A DNA stretch of 64,000 nt, from contig CBDCBH010000003.1 of assembly GCA_965214235.1 (NCBI GenBank), positions 124,001 to 188,000 on the forward strand. Direction: 5' to 3'. Below the pieces are notes generated by a model, which had not been told where the DNA came from, made no database searches, and was given only the letters and a program-made list of their open reading frames with translations. Shown in pieces: positions 8,483 to 16,690 of the stretch (positions are counted from its first letter, which is position 1; each line of letters starts with the position of its first letter). The position numbers and the translations under genes were made by a program. This DNA comes from Ilyomonas sp965214235. GTDB lineage: Bacteria; Bacteroidota; Bacteroidia; Chitinophagales; Chitinophagaceae.

Positions 8483-8704
8483 TTATAAATACTTCAATGG
8501 ATTTCTTCGCGCCGAAAGAATGTATTTTTTAATGTTGAGCCAGAAAGCCATAATCATATAAACAATTACAGGTGAGCCCATGGTAAGAAAAGAAATATAA
8601 ATAAACCAGGTGCGGATACGAGACGTGGCAATGCCTAATTTATCGCCTAAAGCAGAGCAAACGCCAAACAACTGCCATTCTATAAATTGCCTTAGCTTAT
8701 TCAT
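8483..8704 (-). CDS. PspC-domain membrane protein
   Basis: 73 residues. The N-terminal FGVCSALGDKLGIATSRIRTW is the PspC signature, followed by a hydrophobic segment (residues about 32-56) that should cross the inner membrane once. PspC proteins sense or transmit envelope stress in other phyla; no other psp genes are present here. The 195 bp between this gene's stop and the DinB start show nothing recognisable. Confidence 0.85.
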   Translation of the reverse strand: MNKLRQFIEWQLFGVCSALGDKLGIATSRIRTWFIYISFLTMGSPVIVYMIMAFWLNIKKYILSARRNPLKYL

Positions 8705-8745
8705 AAACGCAAATTAATTCAATTTTAGAAATGAATAAAACACGG

Positions 8746-8777
8746 TTTTAGAAACGATGCGTTTTCTTGTAAGTTTG
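8746..8777 (+). promoter_or_regulatory. candidate aconitase promoter
   Basis: TTTT, a 20-base spacer and TAAGTTTG fit the Bacteroidota TTTG / TAnnTTTG consensus with one mismatch, ending 42 bp before the aconitase ATG. Confidence 0.45.
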
Positions 8778-8819
8778 CAACGCCTAACGAACAAAATTAT
8801 CACTTAAAAACCTTCAGAC

Positions 8820-11090
8820 ATGGCTTTTGACATTGAAATGATAAAAAAAGTGTATGCCGACTTGCCAAAAAAGATTGAGGCTGCGCGGAACACAGTTGGA
8901 AGACCGCTTACGCTTGCCGAAAAAATTTTGTATTCGCATCTTCATTCCGACCAGCCGTTGCACCCTTTTGAACGCGCCAAACATTATGTTGATTTTTCAC
9001 CCGATCGTGTTGCCATGCAGGATGCTACAGCGCAAATGGCATTGCTGCAATTTATGCAGGCCGGACGACCTACCGTAGCTGTGCCTTCCACAGTACATTG
9101 CGACCATTTGATACAAGCCAAAGTAGGTGCAAAAGAAGACCTGAATACGGCATTGGAAAAGAACAAGGAGGTGTACGATTTTTTATCTTCGGTTTCTACC
9201 AAATACGGTATTGGTTTTTGGAAGCCTGGAGCAGGCATTATTCACCAGGTGGTGTTGGAAAATTATGCTTTTCCCGGCGGTATGATGATAGGAACCGACA
9301 GCCACACGCCTAATGCAGGCGGGTTGTGTATGATTGCCATTGGCGTAGGCGGTGCCGATGCTTGCGATGTAATGGCAGGGCTTGCCTGGGAATTGAAATG
9401 GCCAAAACTTATCGGTATTAAACTAACCGGAAAAATAAGTGGTTGGACAAGTGCCAAAGATGTGATTTTGAAAGTGGCAGGCATCCTCACTGTGAAGGGT
9501 GGAACAGGTGCTATTGTTGAATATTTTGGAGAAGGCGCTGATAGTTTAAGCGCCACCGGAAAAGGAACCATTTGTAACATGGGTGCAGAAATTGGCGCAA
9601 CCTGTTCGTTGTTTGCGTATGACGAAAAAATGGCAGCGTATCTGCAAAACACAGCTCGCGCTGATGTTGCCGAATTAGCCAATAATATTAAAGAGCATTT
9701 ACGTCCCGATGAGGATGTTTATGCTAATCCGGAACAATACTACGACCAGGTGATTGAAATAAATCTGGATGAATTAGAGCCGCATGTAAACGGTCCGTTC
9801 ACGCCCGATTTAGCCTGGCCTATCAGCAAATTCGCCGATGCCGTTAAAGAGCACAACTGGCCCGAAAAGTTAGAAGTGGCGTTGATTGGCTCCTGCACCA
9901 ATTCTTCTTATGAAGACATTAGTCGCTCTGCATCGTTAGCACGCCAGGCATCAGAAAAACACCTGCAGGCAAAAGCTGAATTTACAATTACGCCTGGCTC
10001 GGAACAAGTACGTTACACCATTGAGCGAGATGGTTTATTGGAAGCGTTTGACGAAATGGGCGGCGTTGTTCTTGCCAATGCCTGCGGACCTTGCATTGGC
10101 CAGTGGGCGCGGCACATGGAAGACCCTACACGCAAAAATTCTATCATTACATCGTTCAACAGAAATTTTGCAAAGCGTAATGATGGCAACGGCAATACAC
10201 ATGCTTTTGTGGCTTCTCCTGAAATTGTTACAGCGTTTGCGCTTGCAGGTAATTTAATGTTTAACCCCTTGACCGATACATTAAAAAATACAAAAGGCGA
10301 AGAAGTAATGCTGGATGAACCCGAAGGTTACGAGCTGCCTCCAAAAGGTTTTTCGGTTGACGATCCGGGTTACCAGGCACCGGCTGCCAACGGTAAAAGC
10401 ATTGAAGTAAAAGTATCGCCGGATAGTGACCGCTTGCAATTGTTAGAAGTGTTTCCCGCATGGGAAGGAACCGATTTGAAAGGCTTGCGGTTACTGATAA
10501 AAGCAAAAGGAAAATGCACTACCGACCATATTTCTATGGCGGGTCCGTGGCTGAATTATCGCGGGCATTTGGATAATATTTCCAATAACCTTTTAATTGG
10601 CGCATTAAATTATTTCAACGAAAAAACCGACAGTGTAAGAAACCAGTTGACAGGTGAGTTTGGAAGCGTTCCTTCAACGCAACGCGCTTACAAAGCAGCT
10701 GGTGTTGGAACCATTGTTGTGGGCGATGAAAACTATGGTGAAGGCTCATCGCGCGAACATGCGGCAATGGAGCCAAGGCATTTGGGCGTTCGTGCAATTG
10801 TAGTAAAATCGTTTGCCCGTATTCACGAAACGAATTTGAAAAAGCAAGGCATGTTGGCATTAACTTTTGCAGATAAAGACGATTACGATAAAGTGCTGGA
10901 AGATGATGTGATTGACATTGATGGCTTAACACATTTTGTTCCAGGCGAGCCGTTAATAATCGTACTTCATCACAGCGATGGAACCACCGACAGCTTTGAA
11001 GTGAACCATACTTATAATGAGCAACAAATTGAATGGTTTAAAGCCGGGGCAGCATTGAACATCATACGAAAAAAATTCAACGCATCGTAA
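8820..11090 (+). CDS. acn: aconitate hydratase
   Basis: 756 residues, the size of mitochondrial-type aconitase. It interconverts citrate and isocitrate in the TCA cycle using a 4Fe-4S cluster. Cluster cysteines appear in SCTNSSYED and in ACGPCIGQW; substrate-binding motifs include STVHCDHLI and GTDSHTPNAGG, and the swivelling C-terminal domain has GDENYGEGSSREHAA. A terminator built from two inverted GTAAAAACAAA copies follows. It is monocistronic. Confidence 0.97.
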   Translation: MAFDIEMIKKVYADLPKKIEAARNTVGRPLTLAEKILYSHLHSDQPLHPFERAKHYVDFSPDRVAMQDATAQMALLQFMQAGRPTVAVPSTVHCDHLIQAKVGAKEDLNTALEKNKEVYDFLSSVSTKYGIGFWKPGAGIIHQVVLENYAFPGGMMIGTDSHTPNAGGLCMIAIGVGGADACDVMAGLAWELKWPKLIGIKLTGKISGWTSAKDVILKVAGILTVKGGTGAIVEYFGEGADSLSATGKGTICNMGAEIGATCSLFAYDEKMAAYLQNTARADVAELANNIKEHLRPDEDVYANPEQYYDQVIEINLDELEPHVNGPFTPDLAWPISKFADAVKEHNWPEKLEVALIGSCTNSSYEDISRSASLARQASEKHLQAKAEFTITPGSEQVRYTIERDGLLEAFDEMGGVVLANACGPCIGQWARHMEDPTRKNSIITSFNRNFAKRNDGNGNTHAFVASPEIVTAFALAGNLMFNPLTDTLKNTKGEEVMLDEPEGYELPPKGFSVDDPGYQAPAANGKSIEVKVSPDSDRLQLLEVFPAWEGTDLKGLRLLIKAKGKCTTDHISMAGPWLNYRGHLDNISNNLLIGALNYFNEKTDSVRNQLTGEFGSVPSTQRAYKAAGVGTIVVGDENYGEGSSREHAAMEPRHLGVRAIVVKSFARIHETNLKKQGMLALTFADKDDYDKVLEDDVIDIDGLTHFVPGEPLIIVLHHSDGTTDSFEVNHTYNEQQIEWFKAGAALNIIRKKFNAS

Positions 11091-11101
11091 TAACAAAATG
11101 A

Positions 11102-11152
11102 AGTAAAAACAAAAGAGCCGTTACTCATGTTACCGGCTCTTTTGTTTTTACT
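11102..11152 (+). terminator. terminator hairpin with inverted GTAAAAACAAA pair
   Basis: A perfect 19-bp stem (11102-11120 with 11134-11152) and a 13-base loop stand 12 bp after the aconitase stop. The outer part of each arm is the dispersed motif in opposite orientation (11103-11113 and 11141-11151); the inner part is the GC-rich AAGAGCCG/CGGCTCTT. A T-rich run follows. Confidence 0.85.
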
Positions 11153-11186
11153 CTTTATTTTTGATAACTCACTTACACTTCACTTC

Positions 11187-11486
11187 ATGCGTTGGCTTAT
11201 CATCATGGCTAAAACGGCTTTCATTTGCAACATCGCGTTTTTGCTTTGTCTTCTTATTTCTATCACTCATAACTTTATTAGCAGTGAAATATTGAAAAGT
11301 ATAATTATTATCCTCGGCTTTGTGTTATCTTTTCTTATTAACAGCCTTGTAAATATTACGGAAATTGTTTTAGCCGCAAAGCGCAAACCATCGCCGGTTA
11401 TGCTGTGGTTGCGGGCTTTCAATTTTATTATATTTTCATTACAAATTATTTACTATTTTATTTTTGGAAATGCTGCTAATTTATAA
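11187..11486 (+). CDS. hypothetical small membrane protein
   Basis: About 99 residues with three hydrophobic segments, so an inner-membrane protein with three predicted crossings. The longer frame starting at 11127 overlaps the terminator hairpin and is rejected; ATG 11187 or 11205 is likelier. It overlaps the start of the queuosine-precursor transporter gene by 23 bp, suggesting co-translation. Not recognised beyond that. Confidence 0.6.
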   Translation: MRWLIIMAKTAFICNIAFLLCLLISITHNFISSEILKSIIIILGFVLSFLINSLVNITEIVLAAKRKPSPVMLWLRAFNFIIFSLQIIYYFIFGNAANL

Positions 11487-12279
11487 AGACCGGCCAACAA
11501 AATTATTCATCGCCATTACTGCTTTTTTTGTTTCCAATGCGTTGATAGCCGAGTGCATCGGCGCTAAAATTTTTTCTCTTGAAAAATTATTCGGCGCATT
11601 GCCTGCCAACCTTTCTTTATTCGGGCAAAAAGGGTTATCGTTCAATTTAACCTGCGGCGTTTTGTTGTGGCCGCTTGAATTTATCATCACCGATATCGTA
11701 AACGAATATTATGGCGTGAAAGCCGTGCGGCGCATTAGTTATACCGCTATTGCGTTGATAAGTTATGCGTTTTTAATGTTCTTCATCAGCATTCATTTGC
11801 CTTCCGCTGATTTCTGGATTCCGTCAAAAAAAGACAATGGCATTGATAACATGCAAACGGCATATAATGCAATTTTCGGGCAAGGCTTGTGGATTATTGT
11901 AGGAAGTCTTACTGCATTTTTGGTAAGCCAGATTATTGATGTATCGGTATTTCATCGCATAAAAAAAATAACAGGTCATAAATACATTTGGTTACGCTCA
12001 ACCGGCTCTACGCTTGTATCGCAGCTTATTGATAGTTTTATTGTTTTGATCATTGCTTTCAAATTTGGCAGCAACTGGACATGGGCGCAAGTAATTGCCG
12101 TTGGCATTTTAAACTACGCTTATAAAGCGATTATGGCAATTGTACTAACGCCGGTTATTTATTTTGCAGAAGGAAGATTAGATGCCTATTTAGGAAAAGA
12201 ACTTGCCGAAAAAATGAAACACGATGCAATGATAAAAAATGAAACTGCAATGCTTACCGATATACCTGCGGCGGGTTAA
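11464..12279 (+). CDS. yhhQ: queuosine precursor transporter (YhhQ/VUT family)
   Basis: 271 residues with about six to seven predicted membrane helices. Family signatures are EFIITDIVNEYYG, LVSQIIDVSVF and RSTGSTLVSQLIDS. YhhQ (DUF165) imports 7-cyano-7-deazaguanine/preQ1-type precursors used to make queuosine in tRNA. The C-terminal tail of about 30 residues is charged and cytoplasmic. Overlap with the small membrane gene upstream suggests an operon. Confidence 0.9.
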   Translation: MEMLLIYKDRPTKLFIAITAFFVSNALIAECIGAKIFSLEKLFGALPANLSLFGQKGLSFNLTCGVLLWPLEFIITDIVNEYYGVKAVRRISYTAIALISYAFLMFFISIHLPSADFWIPSKKDNGIDNMQTAYNAIFGQGLWIIVGSLTAFLVSQIIDVSVFHRIKKITGHKYIWLRSTGSTLVSQLIDSFIVLIIAFKFGSNWTWAQVIAVGILNYAYKAIMAIVLTPVIYFAEGRLDAYLGKELAEKMKHDAMIKNETAMLTDIPAAG

Positions 12280-12318
12280 GAACGAATTGTATTTACAAAT
12301 CAACTATCTTTATGTGCA

Positions 12319-12329
12319 GTAAAAACAAA
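12319..12329 (+). repeat. dispersed motif GTAAAAACAAA
   Basis: Plus-strand copy ending four bases before the ATG at 12334, so it would lie in the leader of that mRNA. Confidence 0.6.
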
Positions 12330-12333
12330 CCGA

Positions 12334-12828
12334 ATGAAGTACAACGCTTCGCTTGATAGAACATCAAAAATAATAACCCTTTTTATTACGTTTCTTTTTA
12401 TCATTATTATCTTACTGCAAGTGATTTTATTTATACAGCACCGCGAGTTTACTTCGCTGCTGGTGGCTTGTTTGCTGTTACTGATTTATATTATCACCTA
12501 TTGCTATCATCCGCTAAGTTATCAGGTAAAAAATAACAACGTTGTGGTTCACCGATATGCTTCGGATGTTGTATTGCACTGCAGCGAAATAAAAAACATT
12601 CAAATCATCAACCAGCAAAAATTAAGCGGAGCCGTGCGAACGTTTGGCGTGGGTGGCATGTTTGGTTATTTCGGGCAATTTTTAAACCGCGATTTGGGTT
12701 GTATGACGTGGTATGCCACGAGGCGCGATAACAAAGCGATTTTAATTGAAATGAACAATCGTAAAAAAATTATTATAACACCCGACATGCCCGAGCAATT
12801 TATTCAGCAATTTACTGCTGTTGCCTGA
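12334..12828 (+). CDS. membrane protein with bacterial PH-like domain
   Basis: 164 residues: two hydrophobic segments (about 14-32 and 41-57) then a soluble domain. The soluble part matches the bPH_5/PF10882 pattern, with IKNIQIINQ, RTFGVGGMFGYFGQF and IIITPDMPEQFI. Such domains have a pleckstrin-homology-like fold; their partners in bacteria are mostly unknown. Single gene. Confidence 0.75.
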   Translation: MKYNASLDRTSKIITLFITFLFIIIILLQVILFIQHREFTSLLVACLLLLIYIITYCYHPLSYQVKNNNVVVHRYASDVVLHCSEIKNIQIINQQKLSGAVRTFGVGGMFGYFGQFLNRDLGCMTWYATRRDNKAILIEMNNRKKIIITPDMPEQFIQQFTAVA

Positions 12829-12964
12829 CTTTCTGTTGGTAAACCGCTTCTTTTACTATCTAATTAATTACTGCGCTACCTTCATTTCAACATTAACAAA
12901 TCGGTTGAATTAAAAGCCTTTAAAAAACCTTTGATAAGCTATTTTTGTTAGTAAAATTTATTGC

Positions 12965-14506
12965 TTGAAAATGTTTAAGAAGTATATTTTGATGGTTATC
13001 GGCTGCGTACTTTTTTTATCATCGCGAAGCCAGTCAATCGCTTACACAGAGCCAGATAAAAACGATGTGCGCAATCTCGATTTTGATATTGTAGGAAGAT
13101 TAAACAATCATTATCTCATCTTTAAAAACAACCGTAACTCCTATGCGGTTACGGTATATGATGATGACATGAAGCAGGTGGCAAATGAAAAGCTCGATTT
13201 TATTCCTTCCAGAACCATCAACACCGATGTATTGGCTTACCGCAATTTTTTTTATTTGTTTTATCAATACCAAAAAAGAAATGTGGTGTACTGCATGGGA
13301 GCTAAATTAGATGCCGATGGCAAGCTGATGGGTGATGTAAAAGAACTGGATACAACGGTGATAAACATGTTTATGAACAACAAAGTTTACTCGTTGCTGT
13401 ACAGCGAAGACAAACAGAAAATTGCGTTTCTAAAAATTAATACGCGGGAGCCCACTTATAACCAGGTAACTACTGTTTTGCTTGATAACGATTTGAATTT
13501 ACTGAAGAAATCAGTAATAAATATTGACATGCCGGAACGCAACAATTTTCTTACTGAATTTAATGTTGACAATGATGGCGATTTAGCGTTTATCCGGGCT
13601 AATGGCAATTCGCAAAAAGATAAAAACATTTCCAACGTTACTCTGATAACTAAAAAAATTGCTGATGCGCAACCTGAAATGCGCGATTTATTATCGGGTC
13701 ATGTGTATTTGGATGATATAAGATTAAAGGTTGATAACACTAATCAAAATTATTTATTGGCTTCCTTTTTCAGTCGCAGTAAACGCGGTAATGTAGATGG
13801 TTTATATGCCAGCATTTACAGCAAAAAAATGGATAGTGTTTTATCAACCACTTACACAACGTTTAATGAAGAGTTACGGCAGGAAGCGAAAAGCGAAGGC
13901 AATGCAAAGTTTGCGTTCAACGATTTTTTTTTACAAAACATTGTAATGCGCAAAGATGGCGGCTATGTAATTGCAGCCGAATCGGTGTATTCAACTTCAC
14001 GCGGCAACCAGTACAACCGCTGGGATTATTACAACAATTACAATTTTGGCGCACTCAATTCGCCTTATTATTACAGCCCTTTCAACACGTATGGTATGTA
14101 TGGATATTATCCATGGTATCGCAGTGGTTTTGGCTTTCAAAACACAAGGTATTTTGCCGATAACATTGCCATTCTTTCGTTTGATTCTACCGCAAAGCTT
14201 TCATGGTCGAGCGTTATTCACAAATCGCAGTATGATGATAACACCGATGATTTTATTGGCTATACAACAATGAATACAGGCAATGAGGTTCATTTTTTAT
14301 ACAACCAAACCGAACGTAAAAATGTGCTTCTATCCGACCAAAAAGTAACACCTGACGGCAAAGTGGAACAAATGCCAACCTTAAAAAATTTAGATCGCGG
14401 TTACGAATTTATGCCCCGTCTTGGCAAACAGGTGGCAGCAAAACAAATGATTATTCCCTGCACGTTCAGGAATTATATTTGCTTTGCAAAAGTTGACTTT
14501 CAATAA
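12965..14506 (+). CDS. secreted hypothetical protein
   Basis: About 513 residues with a signal peptide (ILMVIGCVLFLSSRSQS, cleavage near residue 22). The rest is rich in short beta-strands and repeated units such as LLDNDLNLL and ILSFDSTAKLSWSSVI, suggesting a beta-propeller or similar. Residues about 350-385 are an odd low-complexity run of Tyr, Asn, Gly and Trp (YYNNYNFG, YYYSPFN, YGYYPWYR). Function unknown; likely periplasmic or outer-membrane associated. MFKKYILM at 12971 is an alternative start. Followed six bases later by a membrane-protein gene. Confidence 0.7.
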   Translation: MKMFKKYILMVIGCVLFLSSRSQSIAYTEPDKNDVRNLDFDIVGRLNNHYLIFKNNRNSYAVTVYDDDMKQVANEKLDFIPSRTINTDVLAYRNFFYLFYQYQKRNVVYCMGAKLDADGKLMGDVKELDTTVINMFMNNKVYSLLYSEDKQKIAFLKINTREPTYNQVTTVLLDNDLNLLKKSVINIDMPERNNFLTEFNVDNDGDLAFIRANGNSQKDKNISNVTLITKKIADAQPEMRDLLSGHVYLDDIRLKVDNTNQNYLLASFFSRSKRGNVDGLYASIYSKKMDSVLSTTYTTFNEELRQEAKSEGNAKFAFNDFFLQNIVMRKDGGYVIAAESVYSTSRGNQYNRWDYYNNYNFGALNSPYYYSPFNTYGMYGYYPWYRSGFGFQNTRYFADNIAILSFDSTAKLSWSSVIHKSQYDDNTDDFIGYTTMNTGNEVHFLYNQTERKNVLLSDQKVTPDGKVEQMPTLKNLDRGYEFMPRLGKQVAAKQMIIPCTFRNYICFAKVDFQ

Positions 14507-14512
14507 AAGCCT

Positions 14513-15493
14513 GTGGTATCTATTTTCCGGGAAAAATCGGCGGTTAGTGTTTTTTGGTTAATTGCTTTAAGCGTTGTTATTCACAGCCATTTCATTATTG
14601 CGCCGCCACAGGTTGTAGTAAACGATAATGATGTATGGATGAAGGCATTGTTATCGCCTTTATCGGCATTACCATCAGTTGCTTTACTGTTGTTATATCA
14701 TGCCATTGTTATTGTTCAGGCATTGCGTATTGGTGCCGTACTTAATAACCTGCGCATGTTTCCAAAATTGTATTTTATTCCGGCGTTGTGTTATCTTTTA
14801 CTTACTTCGCTTTACCCTGTTTGGAACAACATCACACCTGCGTTGCTCATTAATTTTATCATCATTTGGCTATTTTTTTTATTAGCGAAACTGTACAATT
14901 CGGCACAAAGCAAGCCGTTAATTTATAACGTGGGTTTTCTTGCAGGCAGCATTGCATTTTTTTATTCGCCCGCCCTTTTTTTGGTGCCGGTTTGTTTTGT
15001 TGCACTGGCGCTATTGCGTGCATTTCGTTTTAACGAATGGATAATATTATTGCTTGGCATTTTTACGCCTGCTTATTTAATAGCCGCCATTCTTTTTTTG
15101 AACGATAATTCAGATGTATTCATCAAAGCTTTACCGCATTTTCAATGGCATTTCATAATGGTGCAAAAACAAACCTCTTTGCTGATAACCATTGCTGCAG
15201 GCGGCTTGCTGATTGTTTCAGGTATTGTTGCCTGGCAATCGAACATTGGCAGAATGCTTATTCAAACCCGCCGTTGCTGGAGCTTACTGTTTATAATGTT
15301 TTTACTCGGCATACCTTTATTGTTTTGTTTGAAGGGAGAAGACACTGTTGTATTGCTGTTGAGCATGGTGCCAGCCGCCGCTTTAGGAAGTAATGTGTTT
15401 ATATATTCTAAGAACGAATTGTTACAAACCATTTTGTTTTGGCTGCTTATAACAGTTGTAATTTTCAACAACTGGTTTTGGTTAAAAACTTAA
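14513..15493 (+). CDS. polytopic membrane protein, DUF6427-like
   Basis: 326 residues with about nine hydrophobic segments. It starts with GTG, six bases after the previous stop. General organisation (membrane protein of this size ahead of purine genes) fits the DUF6427 family of Bacteroidota; function unknown. A later start cannot be excluded. Confidence 0.65.
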   Translation: MVSIFREKSAVSVFWLIALSVVIHSHFIIAPPQVVVNDNDVWMKALLSPLSALPSVALLLLYHAIVIVQALRIGAVLNNLRMFPKLYFIPALCYLLLTSLYPVWNNITPALLINFIIIWLFFLLAKLYNSAQSKPLIYNVGFLAGSIAFFYSPALFLVPVCFVALALLRAFRFNEWIILLLGIFTPAYLIAAILFLNDNSDVFIKALPHFQWHFIMVQKQTSLLITIAAGGLLIVSGIVAWQSNIGRMLIQTRRCWSLLFIMFLLGIPLLFCLKGEDTVVLLLSMVPAAALGSNVFIYSKNELLQTILFWLLITVVIFNNWFWLKT

Positions 15494-15545
15494 ACGCGTT
15501 CTTAACTCGTTGGCATTTAATTTTGTTACAATAATACTTCACAAC

Positions 15546-16223
15546 ATGAAATTTGGTGTGGTTGTTTTTCCTGGCTCCAACTGCGACCGCGACATGCAAA
15601 ATGCGTTGCAATACAACTTGAATAAAGAAGTAATTATGTTATGGCATAAAAACAAAGACATCAGCATGTTTACAACCGATGATTGCATTGTTTTGCCTGG
15701 CGGATTTTCGTACGGCGATTATTTGCGATGCGGTGCTATTGCGCGTTTCAGCCCGATGATGCAAAGTGTAATTGAATTTGCCAACAAAGGGGGGAAAGTA
15801 TTAGGCGTTTGCAACGGGTTTCAAATTTTATGTGAAGCAAGCTTGCTTCCGGGCGTATTGTTGAATAATAGTCATCGCCAGTTTGTTTGTAAAAACATTC
15901 ATATAAAAAATAACAAAAGCGAAGCATTAAAAATACCTGTTGCTCATGGCGATGGCAGATACTACGCTGATGATGCAACGCTTGATGATTTAGAAAACAA
16001 CGACCAAATCATCTTTCGATATTGCGATGAAAACGGTACTGTTAGTAATGTGAATGATGTTGATATGGCATACAATCCTAACGGCGCCATTCGCAACATT
16101 GCCGGCATAAGTAACAAACAGAATAATGTGTGGGGAATGATGCCGCATCCTGAAAGAGCCACATCCTCTTTATTAGGAAATACCGACGGTTTGCAAGTGT
16201 TTTCTTTATTAGGTTTAAATTGA
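15546..16223 (+). CDS. purQ: phosphoribosylformylglycinamidine synthase, glutaminase subunit
   Basis: 225 residues of a class I glutamine amidotransferase. PurQ supplies ammonia to PurL in step four of purine synthesis. VFPGSNCDRDM opens the protein, the nucleophile Cys is in GVCNGFQIL, and the His/Glu of the triad are in MMPHPERA. I start at MKFGVVV, since the longer frame adds an unlikely leader. purL and purS are not in the window. Confidence 0.93.
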   Translation: MKFGVVVFPGSNCDRDMQNALQYNLNKEVIMLWHKNKDISMFTTDDCIVLPGGFSYGDYLRCGAIARFSPMMQSVIEFANKGGKVLGVCNGFQILCEASLLPGVLLNNSHRQFVCKNIHIKNNKSEALKIPVAHGDGRYYADDATLDDLENNDQIIFRYCDENGTVSNVNDVDMAYNPNGAIRNIAGISNKQNNVWGMMPHPERATSSLLGNTDGLQVFSLLGLN

Positions 16224-16230
16224 TTTTACA

Positions 16231-16683
16231 ATGAAAAATTATTTTCTTTTTATTATGTTTATTATGTTAGCAGCCGTTTCTTTCGGGCAATCGGAAAGCC
16301 TTGTCAGGTGGTCGTTTGTCGCCAAAAAGAAAGATGCTAAAACATACGAGGTAGTGGCTTCTGCCATGCTTCCTAAAACATGGCACATCTATTCGCAAAG
16401 CACACCCAAAGGCGGACCTGTTGCCACCACAATTTCTTTTAAAAAGAATCCGTTGTTGGTGTTAGATGGTGCAGCAAAAGAAAACGGCTCTCTAAAATTG
16501 GTACATGATCCAGTGTTTGATTTGGATGTAAAATATTACAATGATAAAGTTGATTTTTTGCAGTTGGTAAAATTAAAAACGCCAGCTACAACAAGTGTTA
16601 GCGGCACGGTGGAATACATGATTTGTAACGATGAAAAATGCCTGCCGCCAACAAAGCAAGCCTTTGATGTAAAACTTCAATAG
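16231..16683 (+). CDS. stand-alone DsbD N-terminal domain protein
   Basis: 150 residues with a signal peptide (cleavage after SFGQ, about residue 20) and a single DsbD-alpha (PF11412) domain. The redox pair is intact: MICNDEKCLPP has the CxxxxC spacing typical of DsbD-alpha. It should receive electrons from the membrane DsbD encoded seven bases downstream and pass them to periplasmic partners. See the DsbD entry for why the pair is notable. Confidence 0.85.
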   Translation: MKNYFLFIMFIMLAAVSFGQSESLVRWSFVAKKKDAKTYEVVASAMLPKTWHIYSQSTPKGGPVATTISFKKNPLLVLDGAAKENGSLKLVHDPVFDLDVKYYNDKVDFLQLVKLKTPATTSVSGTVEYMICNDEKCLPPTKQAFDVKLQ

Positions 16684-16690
16684 TATTTTA

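Noticed and set aside
11127..11186. Longer N-terminus for the small membrane protein
   Set aside because: Would start inside the aconitase terminator hairpin.
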